Positions 6,971 to 16,127 of a DNA stretch of 64,000 nucleotides are shown one piece after another. Both the position numbers and the translations under genes were made by a program. Numbering within the stretch: the first letter of the stretch is position 1; each line of letters starts with the position of its first letter. This DNA comes from Euzebya rosea (GTDB lineage: Bacteria > Actinomycetota > Nitriliruptoria > Euzebyales > Euzebyaceae): contig NZ_PGDQ01000014.1 in the NCBI RefSeq assembly GCF_003073135.1, positions 118,332-182,331 of the forward strand, in the 5' to 3' direction. The notes beneath the pieces were generated by a model, which saw nothing but the letters and a program-made list of their open reading frames with translations, was not told the origin of the DNA and ran no database searches.

Positions 6971-8131
6971 TCACGACACGACAGCCAGGACGGTGCATCC
7001 GTCCGGGTCCACGACCCACACGTCGATGCGGTCCAGTGCGTCCCCGCTGCTGGAGCGCACGAGCGCGTAGCCGAGGCGTGGATCGCCGTCGGCGGTGAAC
7101 GACGCGGCGACGGCGGGGACCACGACCCCGTCGGCGTCGCGGAGGACCTCGGTCACACAGGCACCGGGTTCGACCCCGTCGTCGAACGGCTCGGCCCGGA
7201 GGATCTCGTCGCGGAACGGGGTGGCCAGCTGCTGGGCGTCCGCCTCGGACCGGCCGAGCAGCTGCGTTGCGGCCGGGTCGCCGCCGACGGTGGCCCGAAC
7301 GGCGTCGTCGTCCCCACCGATCTCGCCGAGGTTCAGGAGGGCGGGTCCCACCGGCGCCGCGGAGGCGGCTCCGGTGGCATCCCCCGTGTCGTCGTCGGCC
7401 AGCTCGCCGTCGGCTGCGGCCTCGTCCGCCGCGGTTCCCTCGGCGGCCTCCTCTTCGGCGTCCTCGACGGGTGCCTCCTCCGCGGCGAGCGGGGCGTCGA
7501 GGGCCGTGGGTTCCTGGAGCATGTCGGGCGCCATCTCCATGGCGGCCTCCTCCCGCTCGTCCTCGGCGGAATCGGCTGCGCCGCCGGCGAACGCCGCCTC
7601 GTCGCCCATGGTCCGAGCGCTGGTGTCGTCCACGGACTCGACGCTGTCACCGCTGTCGTCCGACGACGAGGACAGGAACACCGCGGTGGTGCCGACGAAC
7701 AGCACGACCACACCAGCAGCCACGGCCATCGCCGCACGGCCGAACCTCGACCGGCGCGTCTCCGCGCGGTGTCGGTCCCCCGGCCTCGAGCCCGTCGGTC
7801 GGTCACGACGCCCGCGCGACGTCGTGGACCAGCCGTCCATCGCGGCGGCGCCGCTGGCGCGGACGACGTCGGGGTCCAGGCGAGCGGCACGGGGCAGCTC
7901 GTGCCCGATCTCGGCGGCCAGGCCGGCCCGGAGGCGGTCGGCGAACCCCACCGGCGGGTCCACCTCCTCCACTGCGCCCAGCTCGACCAGCATGTCGGCC
8001 ATGTCGTCGGCGGCGTCGGCCACCCACGGTTCGGACTGCATCCGGGCCTCCAGCGCCTCGACGGCAGCGTCGTCCAACTCGCCGGCCAGGTAGGCGGCGA
8101 GCTGGATGCGAACGTCGGGGGTCTCGGGCAC
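6971..8131 (-). CDS. Membrane anti-sigma factor (RsmA position) with acidic linker and extracytoplasmic domain
   Basis: 386 residues from GTG 8131. Residues 8-35 (IQLAAYLAGELDDAAVEALEARM) resemble the N-terminal helices of zinc-finger-type anti-sigma factors, but no HxxxCxxC is present, so zinc is probably not used. A basic stretch (ETRRSRFGR) precedes one membrane segment at about 131-154. Outside follow a long Asp/Glu/Ala-rich linker (about 155-255) and a folded C-terminal domain of roughly 120 residues with a Cys pair (GACVTEV, DGCTVLA) that could form a disulfide. It lies 41 nt downstream of the ECF sigma gene, as RsmA follows SigM in mycobacteria. It likely holds that sigma at the membrane. 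Identity rests on context plus the N-terminal pattern. Confidence 0.75.
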   Translation of the reverse strand: MPETPDVRIQLAAYLAGELDDAAVEALEARMQSEPWVADAADDMADMLVELGAVEEVDPPVGFADRLRAGLAAEIGHELPRAARLDPDVVRASGAAAMDGWSTTSRGRRDRPTGSRPGDRHRAETRRSRFGRAAMAVAAGVVVLFVGTTAVFLSSSSDDSGDSVESVDDTSARTMGDEAAFAGGAADSAEDEREEAAMEMAPDMLQEPTALDAPLAAEEAPVEDAEEEAAEGTAADEAAADGELADDDTGDATGAASAAPVGPALLNLGEIGGDDDAVRATVGGDPAATQLLGRSEADAQQLATPFRDEILRAEPFDDGVEPGACVTEVLRDADGVVVPAVAASFTADGDPRLGYALVRSSSGDALDRIDVWVVDPDGCTVLAVVS

Positions 8132-8172
8132 GGGTGCGGGGGTCCTTGCAGGGGAAGGGTCGTCAGGCGGTA

Positions 8173-8757
8173 TCAGGTAGGAGGTGGGGCACGTCCCGAA
8201 GGTTCCCCGGTCGACCTGTCCGCCTCGGCAAGGATGGTTGCCAGCTTGGCGTGGCCACGGTGGACCCGCGACTTGATCGTCCCCACGGCGACACCGGCCT
8301 CCTCGGCCAGCTCGGCGTACGGGCGGCCGTGCAGCGTGTGGCCGATGACGGCGTCCCGATAGTCCGGTTCGAGCTGCAGCAGCGCCTGTCGAAGGTCCAG
8401 CTGCAGGTCGGCCTGGCCGAAGCGGTCATGGTCGTCGGCGAGCGGCAGGTCCTCGATGACCGCCTCGGACTTCTTCGGCCGGCGGGAACGCTTGCGCCCC
8501 AGGTCGTTGCAGGCGTTGGTGGTGACCCGGTACATCCAAGTGGAGAACTTCGAGGCCCCGTTGAAGGTCTCGGCCCGCCGGTACAACGTCAGGAACGCGT
8601 CCTGGGCGGCGTCCTCTGCATCGGTGGCGTCACCGAAGTAGCGGTAGCAGATGCCGAACACGCGCCGCTGGTAGCGCTCCAGCAGCTCGGCGAACGCCCG
8701 CTCGTCCCCGCCGGTGAAGGCGCGGACCAGCTCCTCGTCGCTGCGCGGGCTGCCCAC
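8173..8757 (-). CDS. sigM: ECF RNA polymerase sigma factor, SigM-like
   Basis: 194 residues from GTG 8757. Region 2 is clear (AFAELLERYQRRVFGICYRYFG, DAEDAAQDAFLTLYRRAETF, KFSTWMYRVTTNACND), and so is region 4 (ALLQLEPDYRDAVIGHTLHGRPYAELAEEAGVAVGTIKSRVHRGHAKL); there is no region 1.1 or 3, as expected for ECF factors. A sigma of this class typically recognises GGAAC-type -35 elements and answers envelope or oxidative stress. It is flanked by the anti-sigma gene downstream and the kinase and murJ genes upstream, the order seen around Mycobacterium sigM. The start is supported by conservation only; the upstream ribosome-binding site is weak. Confidence 0.92.
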   Translation of the reverse strand: MGSPRSDEELVRAFTGGDERAFAELLERYQRRVFGICYRYFGDATDAEDAAQDAFLTLYRRAETFNGASKFSTWMYRVTTNACNDLGRKRSRRPKKSEAVIEDLPLADDHDRFGQADLQLDLRQALLQLEPDYRDAVIGHTLHGRPYAELAEEAGVAVGTIKSRVHRGHAKLATILAEADRSTGEPSGRAPPPT

Positions 8758-8797
8758 TGGCGGTCAGCCCACCGGGATGGTCGGGACGTCGATGCCG

Positions 8798-10363
8798 TCA
8801 GGATGCCAGTGCCTGCACCCTGACTTCACCTATCTCTGCCCGGAACTGCCCCTCGAAGGGCTGCAGGTTGCCGGTCACCCAGACCATCAGGTACCGCGCC
8901 TGTGGCTGGTCCTCGAGCTCGATGCGCACCGAGTCCCCCTCCTCGACATCCGTGACCGTCGCCACGACGGGCCAGGCGTCGAGGTCGTCGCTGGGACGTC
9001 CGGCCACCCGGATCTCCATGTCGAAGCCGCCCGTGGGGACGGCGAGGGTGACCGCCTGAACGGTCCTGGCACCGCCGAGGTCGCCGTAGAATCCCACCCC
9101 GGTCTTGAGGTTGCCGAAGTCGGCGGTGTTGTAGCGCTCGGTGGCCCAGATCGTGTTCGGCGCCCCGTCGGTGAGGTTGGCGAGGAACCGGTCGCGTTCG
9201 CCGCGGTCCCCCTGCGGGTCGAACGCGGTCAGGCCGGTGAGGGGCACCGACTCGATCGCGTCGTCCTCGCTGCCCTCCCCGTCCCCGTCGGGCTCGGGGT
9301 CAGCGGCGACCGGTGTGGGGGTCACCTCCTCGGCGAACAAGGAGGCGACCGAGTCCTGCTCGATGACGCCGCCGAAGATGCCGACGGCGACGAGCGCCCC
9401 CGCGAGCAGCAGCAGGGCCCCGACGGGGATCAGCCAGCGCATCTCGCTGCGGATGGAGGTGTCGTCGGCCTCGGTGACGGGCGCGGGCAGGGGGGCCGGC
9501 GCATCGTGCACGGCCGCGAAGGGACGAAGGCGTTCGACGATCGCGACGGGGTCGTCCAGCCGTCGGGCGCGGTCGGGCTGCGTCAGCTCGCTGACCAGCA
9601 GGTCCAGGTCCCGGGGCACGTCGGACCGCAGGTCACGGGGACGCAGCGCCGCCGCAGACAGCCGGGCCTCGGCCACCGCGATCGGGTCGTCCCCGGCGAA
9701 CGCCTGCTGACCGGTCAGTGCTTCGTACAGCAGCAGGCCGAGGGAGTACAGGTCGGCGGCACCGTCGACGGCCTCGCCCCGCAGCTGCTCGGGTGCGACG
9801 TAGGCGGCGGTGCCCATCACCCGCCCAGTGGCGGTCAGGGTGGGGTCGTCGGCGGCCTTGGCGATCCCGAAGTCGGTCACCTTCACACCGCCGTCGATCC
9901 CGATGAGGACGTTGGCGGGCTTGACGTCGCGGTGCACGATGCCGCGCTGGTGGGCGTGCCCCAGCGCCTGGGCGATCCGCACGCCGATCCGCGCGACCTC
10001 GCCCACCTCCATCGGGCCGTCCTCCAGCAGGTCGGCGAGGGTCTCGCCCTGGATGTACTCGATGACCAGGTAGACCAGCTCACCGTCGAGGCCGGTGTCG
10101 AACAGCGACACGATCGCCGGGTGGACCAGCTTGGCGGCGGCGATGGCCTCGCGGCGGAACCGCTCCTTGATGGTGTCCTGCCGCGCCAGGTCGTCGTGCA
10201 GGATCTTGACGGCAACGGTCCGGGCCAGCACCTCGTCGTGGGCACGCCACACGGCCGCCATGCCGCCGACCGCGACCCGCTCCTCCAGCACATAACGACC
10301 GGCGAGCAGATCGGAGGTCGAGGGCGCCCGGCTTGGTGTTCGGCGTTGCTGGTTGTCGGCCAC
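8798..10363 (-). CDS. Transmembrane Ser/Thr protein kinase with extracellular discoidin-like domain
   Basis: 521 residues from GTG 10361-10363. The kinase domain spans about 24-285 with all catalytic elements: glycine-rich loop VAVGGMAAVW, VAVK with Lys53, HRDVKPAN (His144-Asp146), DFG at 164-166 and APEQLRG. One membrane segment follows at about 309-334, then an acidic linker. The last 130 residues form an extracellular beta-rich region resembling the discoidin/F5-8-type carbohydrate-binding module (NTIWATERYN, GARTVQAVTLAVPTGG). In mycobacteria a pseudokinase with a comparable outer domain is fused to MurJ; here it is a separate gene, 64 nt after murJ, and looks catalytically competent. A role in sensing wall precursor or glycan and controlling MurJ is inference. 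Confidence 0.88.
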   Translation of the reverse strand: MADNQQRRTPSRAPSTSDLLAGRYVLEERVAVGGMAAVWRAHDEVLARTVAVKILHDDLARQDTIKERFRREAIAAAKLVHPAIVSLFDTGLDGELVYLVIEYIQGETLADLLEDGPMEVGEVARIGVRIAQALGHAHQRGIVHRDVKPANVLIGIDGGVKVTDFGIAKAADDPTLTATGRVMGTAAYVAPEQLRGEAVDGAADLYSLGLLLYEALTGQQAFAGDDPIAVAEARLSAAALRPRDLRSDVPRDLDLLVSELTQPDRARRLDDPVAIVERLRPFAAVHDAPAPLPAPVTEADDTSIRSEMRWLIPVGALLLLAGALVAVGIFGGVIEQDSVASLFAEEVTPTPVAADPEPDGDGEGSEDDAIESVPLTGLTAFDPQGDRGERDRFLANLTDGAPNTIWATERYNTADFGNLKTGVGFYGDLGGARTVQAVTLAVPTGGFDMEIRVAGRPSDDLDAWPVVATVTDVEEGDSVRIELEDQPQARYLMVWVTGNLQPFEGQFRAEIGEVRVQALAS

Positions 10364-10427
10364 GGGTGCGCTCGCGTTCCGCCGGACCCCTCTGCGGTAC
10401 CCGGCAGGGCCCGATTCTAGGGGCGGG

Positions 10428-12164
10428 TCATGGGCCCGGACCCGTGGCCCGGCGTCCATGGGCCGATCGGGCGGGTGGACGTCCCGAGACGGCCCGGGCC
10501 AGGGGGAAGCCCATCTGCTTGGTGACCAGCAGGTAGGCCACACCGGCAACCGGCAGGACCAACATCCCCTCCAGCAGGGGCGGGATGTCGCCGATCACGA
10601 ACCGTCCGGCCACGGTGACGCCGACCGCTGCCAGCGCACCGGCGAGCGTCTGGTCCAGCACCCCGCCGGCATGATGGATGGCCCCGACGCGACGCTGCAG
10701 CCGGTCCCGCAGCAACCAGTACTCCACCCATGCGGCGATGCCCGAACCGATGGTCAGGCCGAGCGCGCCCAGGCGCGGCAGGTCGGCGGCCTCCCGAACC
10801 GCAGGGGGGAGGGGGCCGAACGCGGGCAGGTCGCCGAGCACCTGCAGGCCGTCCGGGCCGACGCCCACACGGTCCAGCTGGAACATCAGCAGGACCCCGA
10901 TGATGCTGGAGACCACGACGCGGACGATGCTGGCCCGCGCCGGCAGCTTGGCGTCGCCCAGGCCGTACAGCGCGGACTGCAGCAGCCGGGCGGACGTGGC
11001 GCCGAGCAACCCGATGGCGTAGCCGCCGAGCACGGCCCAGACCTGCAGGGTGTTGGCCCGGCTGAACTCGCCCCGCTGCAGGAGCGCGCCCACGACGACG
11101 TCGCCCGCGGCGACGTAGGCGACGGCGGTGGGGACGACGAAGTAGCTGATGCGACGCAGGCCCCGGTGCAGGCGGGCGCGGATGGCCCTGGCGGCGGCCT
11201 CGGCGTCGGCCGACGTGGCCGCGGACATGGCCGGCAGCTCGGCTGCGGCCACGCTCATGCCGAACAAGCTGATCGGCAGCAGGTACAGCACCTGGCCGTA
11301 GCGCAACGCACCGATGGCCCCGACCACGAGGAAGCTGGCCAGCAGCTGGTCGAGGAAGGCGCTCAGCTGGACCACCCCGCGGGCGCCGAGGACCGGCACG
11401 AACCGGGAGATGACCTCCCGCACGGGCCCGTCGACGGTGAACCGAGGACGGATGTCCGGCGAGAGCCGACGGATCTGGGGGACCTGCACGCCCACCTGCA
11501 GCGCGGCCCCCGCGACGGTTGCCCAGCCGAGCACCAGCGCCAGGCCGCGGGCGTCGGCGTTGATGACGCTGGTCCCCTGGGTCGACACGGCGGCGTCGAA
11601 CACGAACCAGCCGCCGACGGCGAGGGCCACGATCTGGGTGACGTTCCACACGACGGGGGCCACGTAGGACAGGAAGAAGCGCCGGTGGCTGTTGAGGACA
11701 CCGAGGCACCAGGCCGAGACGACCAGCAGACCGATGCCGGGGGTGACGACTCGGATCAACGAGATCGTCAGGTCACGGCGGTCGCCGCTGACGCCGGGGG
11801 TCAGCAGGTCGGTCAGCAGCTCGGCGCCGAGCACCCCGAGCACGACCAGCACGCCGGTCAGGGCCACCAGCAACGACAGGACGGTGGCGGCCAGTCGTCC
11901 GGCCTCCTCCTCACGGTCCTCGGCCAGCAGCCGGGCGTAGGAGGGGATGAAGGACGCCGACAGCACCCCCTCCCCCAGCAGGTTCTGCATGAGGTTGGGG
12001 ATCTTCATGGCGGCGCTGAACGCGTCGAGGGCCGCGCCGTTGCCGAGGAACGCCGCCACCGCGATCTCGCGGGCGAGCCCGGCCACGCGGGAGGAGAAGA
12101 TGCCGACGGCGACCTTGCCCGAGCCGCCGAGGCGCGATGCCACCCTGCCGAGGGTCGACGTCAC
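10428..12164 (-). CDS. murJ: Lipid II flippase MurJ (MviN family)
   Basis: 578 residues, polytopic, with the MviN/MOP pattern: amphipathic start KVAVGIFSSRVAGLAREIAVAAFLG, the charged NLMQNLLGEGVLSASFIPSY motif, and about 14 hydrophobic segments to the C-terminus. The family flips lipid II across the membrane for peptidoglycan assembly. The start is GTG 12164, overlapping the DUF6049 stop as GTGA (12161-12164), so it is coupled to the upstream gene. Unlike the mycobacterial protein there is no cytoplasmic pseudokinase extension; the protein ends soon after the last membrane helix and the kinase is a separate downstream gene. Confidence 0.95.
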   Translation of the reverse strand: MTSTLGRVASRLGGSGKVAVGIFSSRVAGLAREIAVAAFLGNGAALDAFSAAMKIPNLMQNLLGEGVLSASFIPSYARLLAEDREEEAGRLAATVLSLLVALTGVLVVLGVLGAELLTDLLTPGVSGDRRDLTISLIRVVTPGIGLLVVSAWCLGVLNSHRRFFLSYVAPVVWNVTQIVALAVGGWFVFDAAVSTQGTSVINADARGLALVLGWATVAGAALQVGVQVPQIRRLSPDIRPRFTVDGPVREVISRFVPVLGARGVVQLSAFLDQLLASFLVVGAIGALRYGQVLYLLPISLFGMSVAAAELPAMSAATSADAEAAARAIRARLHRGLRRISYFVVPTAVAYVAAGDVVVGALLQRGEFSRANTLQVWAVLGGYAIGLLGATSARLLQSALYGLGDAKLPARASIVRVVVSSIIGVLLMFQLDRVGVGPDGLQVLGDLPAFGPLPPAVREAADLPRLGALGLTIGSGIAAWVEYWLLRDRLQRRVGAIHHAGGVLDQTLAGALAAVGVTVAGRFVIGDIPPLLEGMLVLPVAGVAYLLVTKQMGFPLARAVSGRPPARSAHGRRATGPGP

Positions 12165-14290
12165 CCGCCGACCCCGTGCCGTCCGCTGCCGCCGATCGGG
12201 TCGGCGGCCTGCTCGTCGGAGTGCTGGTCCCCCGTGGCTTCACCGGGAACGCGGCGACGACGGGTCTGTCGCAGCCCCCAGACCGCCAGGAACAGCGCGG
12301 CACCGATCGTGGCGACGAGCGCGACGACCGGGAAGGCGGTCGAGCGCACCGCGATGGTCGAGCTGACGAGCAGCACGCGTCCGGTCGGGTCCTCCACGGC
12401 GACGCCGACGCCCGACAGGCCACCGGGGTTGAGCGCCGTGGCCCGGAACGTCAACGTCTGCGTGGCGTTGGGGGGCAGGGTCAGCTGCGTGATCGGTTCG
12501 TCGAACTCGAACCCGGTCGAGCCGACGCGGACCCGCACGTCGAGGGCCTGGTCGGCCTCGTTGACCAGGCTGATCGGGATCTCCCCGGTGGTGGAGGTGA
12601 GGGTGACCGGCGGGGCCTCGACCACGCTGACCGCGCCGGCCAAGCCCTCCAGCGCACCGATCGTGTCCTCGATCCGGGCCAGTCCGGCGGCCCGTTCGTC
12701 CAGGGAGCGGTACGGCAGGGCCGCGGCGGCCAGCAACGACCGGCCGAACGTGGTGGCCAGGGTGTCGCTGTCGGGCAGCAGGGCCCGGATCGGCACCAGG
12801 GCGCTGCGGGCCGCACCGAGCGCCTCGACGTACTCCTCGTCCAGCTCGGCCGCCCGCGAGCTGGGGGGATAGGCCAGCCGGATGACGCGGTCGGACGGGT
12901 CGACGACGTCGGCGAGGGTGCCGAGCGACATCGGACGCAACCAGTCCAGCGCGCCGATGGTGTCGGTCGCTGCGGTCAGCATCCCGTCGGGCAACGCGCC
13001 CAGCCCGTCCACCTGCAGCAGCACGGCCGCTTCGTCGGCCCCGTCGGCCGAGAGCCAGCGCAGCGCGGTCGCGGCGGTCAGGCGCTGCGTGGTGGCGGCC
13101 AACCCCTCGTCCCGCGGATCACCGAGCACGGCCGACAACGACTCGTCGGCGACCAGCATGCGGACCTCGCCCCCGTCGGCGGTCCGAAGGCGCCTGAGCG
13201 GCTGCGGCATGTCGGCCCCGGCCAGCGCCAGGTAGCGCTCCTCCAGCAGGAAGGCGTCAGTGGTCGCACCGAGGGCGGCGACCGTGTCGGCGTCCAGCCC
13301 GTCGGGGGGCACGAGGATGTCGTCCAGGGGGGCACGCCCGGTCAGCTGGCGGACGGCCTGCCGGCCCGTGTCGAGCAGGCGGACGGCTTCGTCGGCCTCG
13401 CCACCGCGGACGAGGGCCACGATGTCGGCAGGGCCGTAGGGCAGCGACAGCGACGACACGTCGGGCCGGCGCAGCAGCTCGGCCAACCGGTCCAGGATCG
13501 TCCGGGCGCGTCTGGCCCGTCGGTCGCCGGGGTCACGCAGCTGGCCGTCGGGCAGCGCGTACCCGTCGGCGATGGTGGCCAGGTCGCTGAGGGTGCGGCC
13601 ATCGAGGGCGAGCGTCAGGCCGGCGGCGGAGCCATCGGCGTAGGTGCCGTCGAGGTCACGGGCGAGGTCGACGAGGGCGCCGTCGGGGGCGAGGAGCGCG
13701 GCCATGTCACCGGTCAGGACATCGCCGGTGAGCGGCACGGTGTCGTCTGCGGCGACGCGCACCACCAGCGACGTGGGGAGCGGATCGGGCGGGTCCTCGG
13801 GGACAACGACAGCCGCAGTCGTGACCGATCCCACCGCGTCACCGCGCTGGAACAGGCGGAACTCCAGCGGATACACGCCGGCCAGGTCTGGGTCGTCGAG
13901 CTCCAGGTCCTCTGTGGTGACCCTGATCGACTCCAGGCGCAGCTCGCCGGCGGCGAGGTCCTGGACCTCGGTGGACACCGAGGCGTAGACCCCGCTGGTG
14001 TCGCCGAGCAGCGCGGCGTCCAGCTCGGACGGGTCGTCAACCCGGGTGTGCACCGTGGTGACGAGCCTGAGGTCCTCGCGGGCATCGGGCCCGCTGTCGA
14101 TCTCCAGGACCGCGTCGAGACGGTCGTCCGCGCCGCCGGTGAACACCGCGTCGATCGACGCCAGCGCCATGTCGACGTCGACGACGTCGTCCTGTGCCTG
14201 CGCCGGGCTGCCGAGCAGCGCGACGCCCAGCAGGACGGCGACGAGGGCGATGACCGCCGTGCTGGCAGGCCATCGCGTGCGCACGGTCAT
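12161..14290 (-). CDS. DUF6049-family secreted/membrane-anchored protein (Rv3909 position)
   Basis: 709 residues. An N-terminal signal peptide (hydrophobic core TAVIALVAVLLGVALLG, likely cleavage after SPAQA) and one C-terminal membrane helix (FPVVALVATIGAALFLAVWGL, followed by RQTRRRR) frame a large extracytoplasmic region with an Ig-like segment near the end (NEADQALDVRVRV). The function of the family is unknown. It is found almost always between a Nudix gene and murJ in actinobacteria, which suggests a part in lipid II export or wall assembly. It overlaps the Nudix stop (ATGA) and the murJ start (GTGA), so all three are translated as one unit. The topology call is confident; the family name comes from gene order and architecture. 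Confidence 0.8.
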   Translation of the reverse strand: MTVRTRWPASTAVIALVAVLLGVALLGSPAQAQDDVVDVDMALASIDAVFTGGADDRLDAVLEIDSGPDAREDLRLVTTVHTRVDDPSELDAALLGDTSGVYASVSTEVQDLAAGELRLESIRVTTEDLELDDPDLAGVYPLEFRLFQRGDAVGSVTTAAVVVPEDPPDPLPTSLVVRVAADDTVPLTGDVLTGDMAALLAPDGALVDLARDLDGTYADGSAAGLTLALDGRTLSDLATIADGYALPDGQLRDPGDRRARRARTILDRLAELLRRPDVSSLSLPYGPADIVALVRGGEADEAVRLLDTGRQAVRQLTGRAPLDDILVPPDGLDADTVAALGATTDAFLLEERYLALAGADMPQPLRRLRTADGGEVRMLVADESLSAVLGDPRDEGLAATTQRLTAATALRWLSADGADEAAVLLQVDGLGALPDGMLTAATDTIGALDWLRPMSLGTLADVVDPSDRVIRLAYPPSSRAAELDEEYVEALGAARSALVPIRALLPDSDTLATTFGRSLLAAAALPYRSLDERAAGLARIEDTIGALEGLAGAVSVVEAPPVTLTSTTGEIPISLVNEADQALDVRVRVGSTGFEFDEPITQLTLPPNATQTLTFRATALNPGGLSGVGVAVEDPTGRVLLVSSTIAVRSTAFPVVALVATIGAALFLAVWGLRQTRRRRVPGEATGDQHSDEQAADPIGGSGRHGVGG

Positions 14291-14784
14291 GGCCGGCCGT
14301 GCTCGGCGTCGGCCGGCACGTCTGCCGTGGCCGTGGGTTCCGGAGTGTCCTGGTCGTCCAGCGCCATGCGCACCAGCTTGGCCTCGTTCGGGTGCGCCAG
14401 CTGATAGAGGGCGTCCTCGATGGGCAGCCAGGTCACGTCCTCGGCCTCGTCGTCACGACGGTCGAAGTGTCCGCCGCGCAGCCCCATCAGGTAGTAGTGG
14501 ACGTACTTGTGGTACCGGACCTTGTCGGGGCGCCACACGAACCAGTAGTCGACGACGCCCAGCTTGTCCTCGATGACCGCGTCGAGTCCGGTCTCCTCGC
14601 GAACCTCGCGGATGGCCGCCTGCTCGAGCGTCTCGCCGTCCTCCAGCCCACCCTTCGGCAGCGTCCACTGGAGCGTTCCTGCGGCGTTGCGGTGCGCGAT
14701 GAGGACAACCCAACGTCCATCGGTCCGGTCCTGATACACCAGGCCACCGGCCGACGTCGCGTGCTTGGTCGGGTATCTGGCCAT
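14287..14784 (-). CDS. Nudix hydrolase (MutT4 position)
   Basis: 165 residues with a perfect Nudix box, GX5EX7REVREETG (GGLEDGETLEQAAIREVREETG, about 45-66), and PKGG just before it. Nudix enzymes cleave nucleoside diphosphates linked to another group; the substrate cannot be read from sequence, although the WTLPKGG start and acidic tail resemble the actinobacterial MutT4/Rv3908 type. It is the first gene of the Nudix-DUF6049-murJ block and is divergent from pilT with a 176-nt gap holding both promoters. A TATCCT box on the minus strand about 50 nt upstream is a possible -10. Confidence 0.93.
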   Translation of the reverse strand: MARYPTKHATSAGGLVYQDRTDGRWVVLIAHRNAAGTLQWTLPKGGLEDGETLEQAAIREVREETGLDAVIEDKLGVVDYWFVWRPDKVRYHKYVHYYLMGLRGGHFDRRDDEAEDVTWLPIEDALYQLAHPNEAKLVRMALDDQDTPEPTATADVPADAEHGRP

Positions 14785-14960
14785 TTGCTACGAGCGCTCA
14801 CCTTCGCGCGGCGCCTCTCTCAACGTTGGTCTGCAGGATACGTGCTCGTGTCCACCTTCCGTTCGCAGTGGGTCAAGTACTCGGCCGCTGCTGCCGATAG
14901 GAAGGGCATCGGATCGCGCCGCATCGCCCACTTCCCCAGACACGAGGACCGATCGCCGAC

Positions 14961-16034
14961 ATGCACATCAGGGATTACCTGCAACTCCTTGTCGACAAGG
15001 ACGGTTCCGACCTGCACCTGAAGGCCGGTGGGCCTGCCTACGTTCGCATCGATGGCGAGCTGAGCGAGATCCACGACCTGCCGTGGCTGTACTCCGAGGA
15101 CACCGAACGCTTCGCCCGTGAGGTGCTGGACGGCCGTGCGCTGGACCACTTCGAGAGCGGCGCCGAGGCCGACTGTGCCTACGCCGTGCACGGCCTCGGG
15201 CGGTTCCGCGTGGCGGTGTTCCGCCAGCGCGGCTCGACCGGGCTGGTCCTGCGTCGCGTGCTGCCGGGCAACCAGTCCTTCGACGAGCTCGGACTGCCGC
15301 CCGTCTGCCGGGCGATGGCGGAGGAGCACCGTGGCCTGGTCCTCGTGACCGGCCCGACCGGCTCGGGCAAGACCACGACGACCGCGGCGATGATCGGCCA
15401 CATCAACGCCACTCGACGGTCCCACATCGTGACCATCGAGGATCCGATCGAGATCCTGCACCAGGACAACCTGTCGATCGTCGACCAGCGCGAGATCGGC
15501 GTCGACACCGACGACTTCACCAGCGCCCTGCGCTCGGTCGCCCGTCAGGACCCCGATGTCATCTTCATCGGTGAGATGCGCGACGTCGAGACCGTGACCG
15601 CCGCGCTCCAGGCCGCCGAGACCGGCCACTTCGTGATCTCCACGCTGCACACCACCAACGCGACGGAGACGATCAACCGCATCCTCGACCTCTTCCCGCC
15701 GCACCAGCAGCACCAGGCCCGCCTGTCGCTTGCCAACGCGCTGAAGGGGATCATGTGCCAGCGGTTGCTGCCCCGTGTCGGTGGCGGCCGGGTGGCGGCC
15801 ATCGAGGCCCTGGTGATGACCAGCCGCGTGTACGACTTCATCGCCGATCCCGACAAGACGTCGGAGATCGAGGAAGCCATCTCCGAAGGCGCCTACTACG
15901 GCATGCAGACCTTCGACCAGCACCTGCTGAACCTCTACGCGACCAAGCAGGTCACCCTGCGCGACGCCATGACTGCGGCGACCAACCCGCACGACTTCAA
16001 GATCGCCGTCCGCGCCGCGGGCCTCGAGGGCTGA
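14961..16034 (+). CDS. pilT: PilT-family twitching motility / secretion ATPase
   Basis: 357 residues, normal for PilT. The N-terminal PAS-like domain starts DYLQLLVDKDGSDLHLKAGGP. Walker A GPTGSGKT is at 131-138, the Asp box IVTIEDPIE at about 156-164, Walker B DPDVIFIGEMRD at about 197-208 and the His box GHFVISTLHTTNA at 222-234. The family powers pilus retraction. No pilin, PilB, PilC or prepilin peptidase gene is nearby, so the rest of the machine must lie elsewhere, or the ATPase serves another secretion-type system. The ATG at 14961 is supported by GAGGACC upstream. It is followed by the CCA enzyme after 93 nt. Confidence 0.93.
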   Translation: MHIRDYLQLLVDKDGSDLHLKAGGPAYVRIDGELSEIHDLPWLYSEDTERFAREVLDGRALDHFESGAEADCAYAVHGLGRFRVAVFRQRGSTGLVLRRVLPGNQSFDELGLPPVCRAMAEEHRGLVLVTGPTGSGKTTTTAAMIGHINATRRSHIVTIEDPIEILHQDNLSIVDQREIGVDTDDFTSALRSVARQDPDVIFIGEMRDVETVTAALQAAETGHFVISTLHTTNATETINRILDLFPPHQQHQARLSLANALKGIMCQRLLPRVGGGRVAAIEALVMTSRVYDFIADPDKTSEIEEAISEGAYYGMQTFDQHLLNLYATKQVTLRDAMTAATNPHDFKIAVRAAGLEG

Positions 16035-16115
16035 CGCGCCGGCAGCCAGACCTCCCGCCCGTCGCGGGTCGTTCACCCGACCGATCGCCCGGATCGGCAG
16101 GTTCCGACGGGGCCG

Positions 16116-16121
16116 TACCAT
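16116..16121 (+). promoter_or_regulatory. Leaderless -10 box of the CCA-adding enzyme gene
   Basis: TACCAT at 16116-16121 is followed by 6 nt and then the ATG at 16128, with no Shine-Dalgarno sequence. This spacing fits transcription starting at or next to the A of ATG. Confidence 0.5.
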
Positions 16122-16127
16122 GCCCTC

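Noticed and set aside
10353..14404. Very long plus-strand open frames opposite murJ and the DUF6049 gene (up to about 839 codons)
   Set aside because: They are antisense to genes with clear family motifs and signal/membrane features, and their translations are His/Gly/Gln/Arg-rich as expected for the complementary strand of GC-rich genes.
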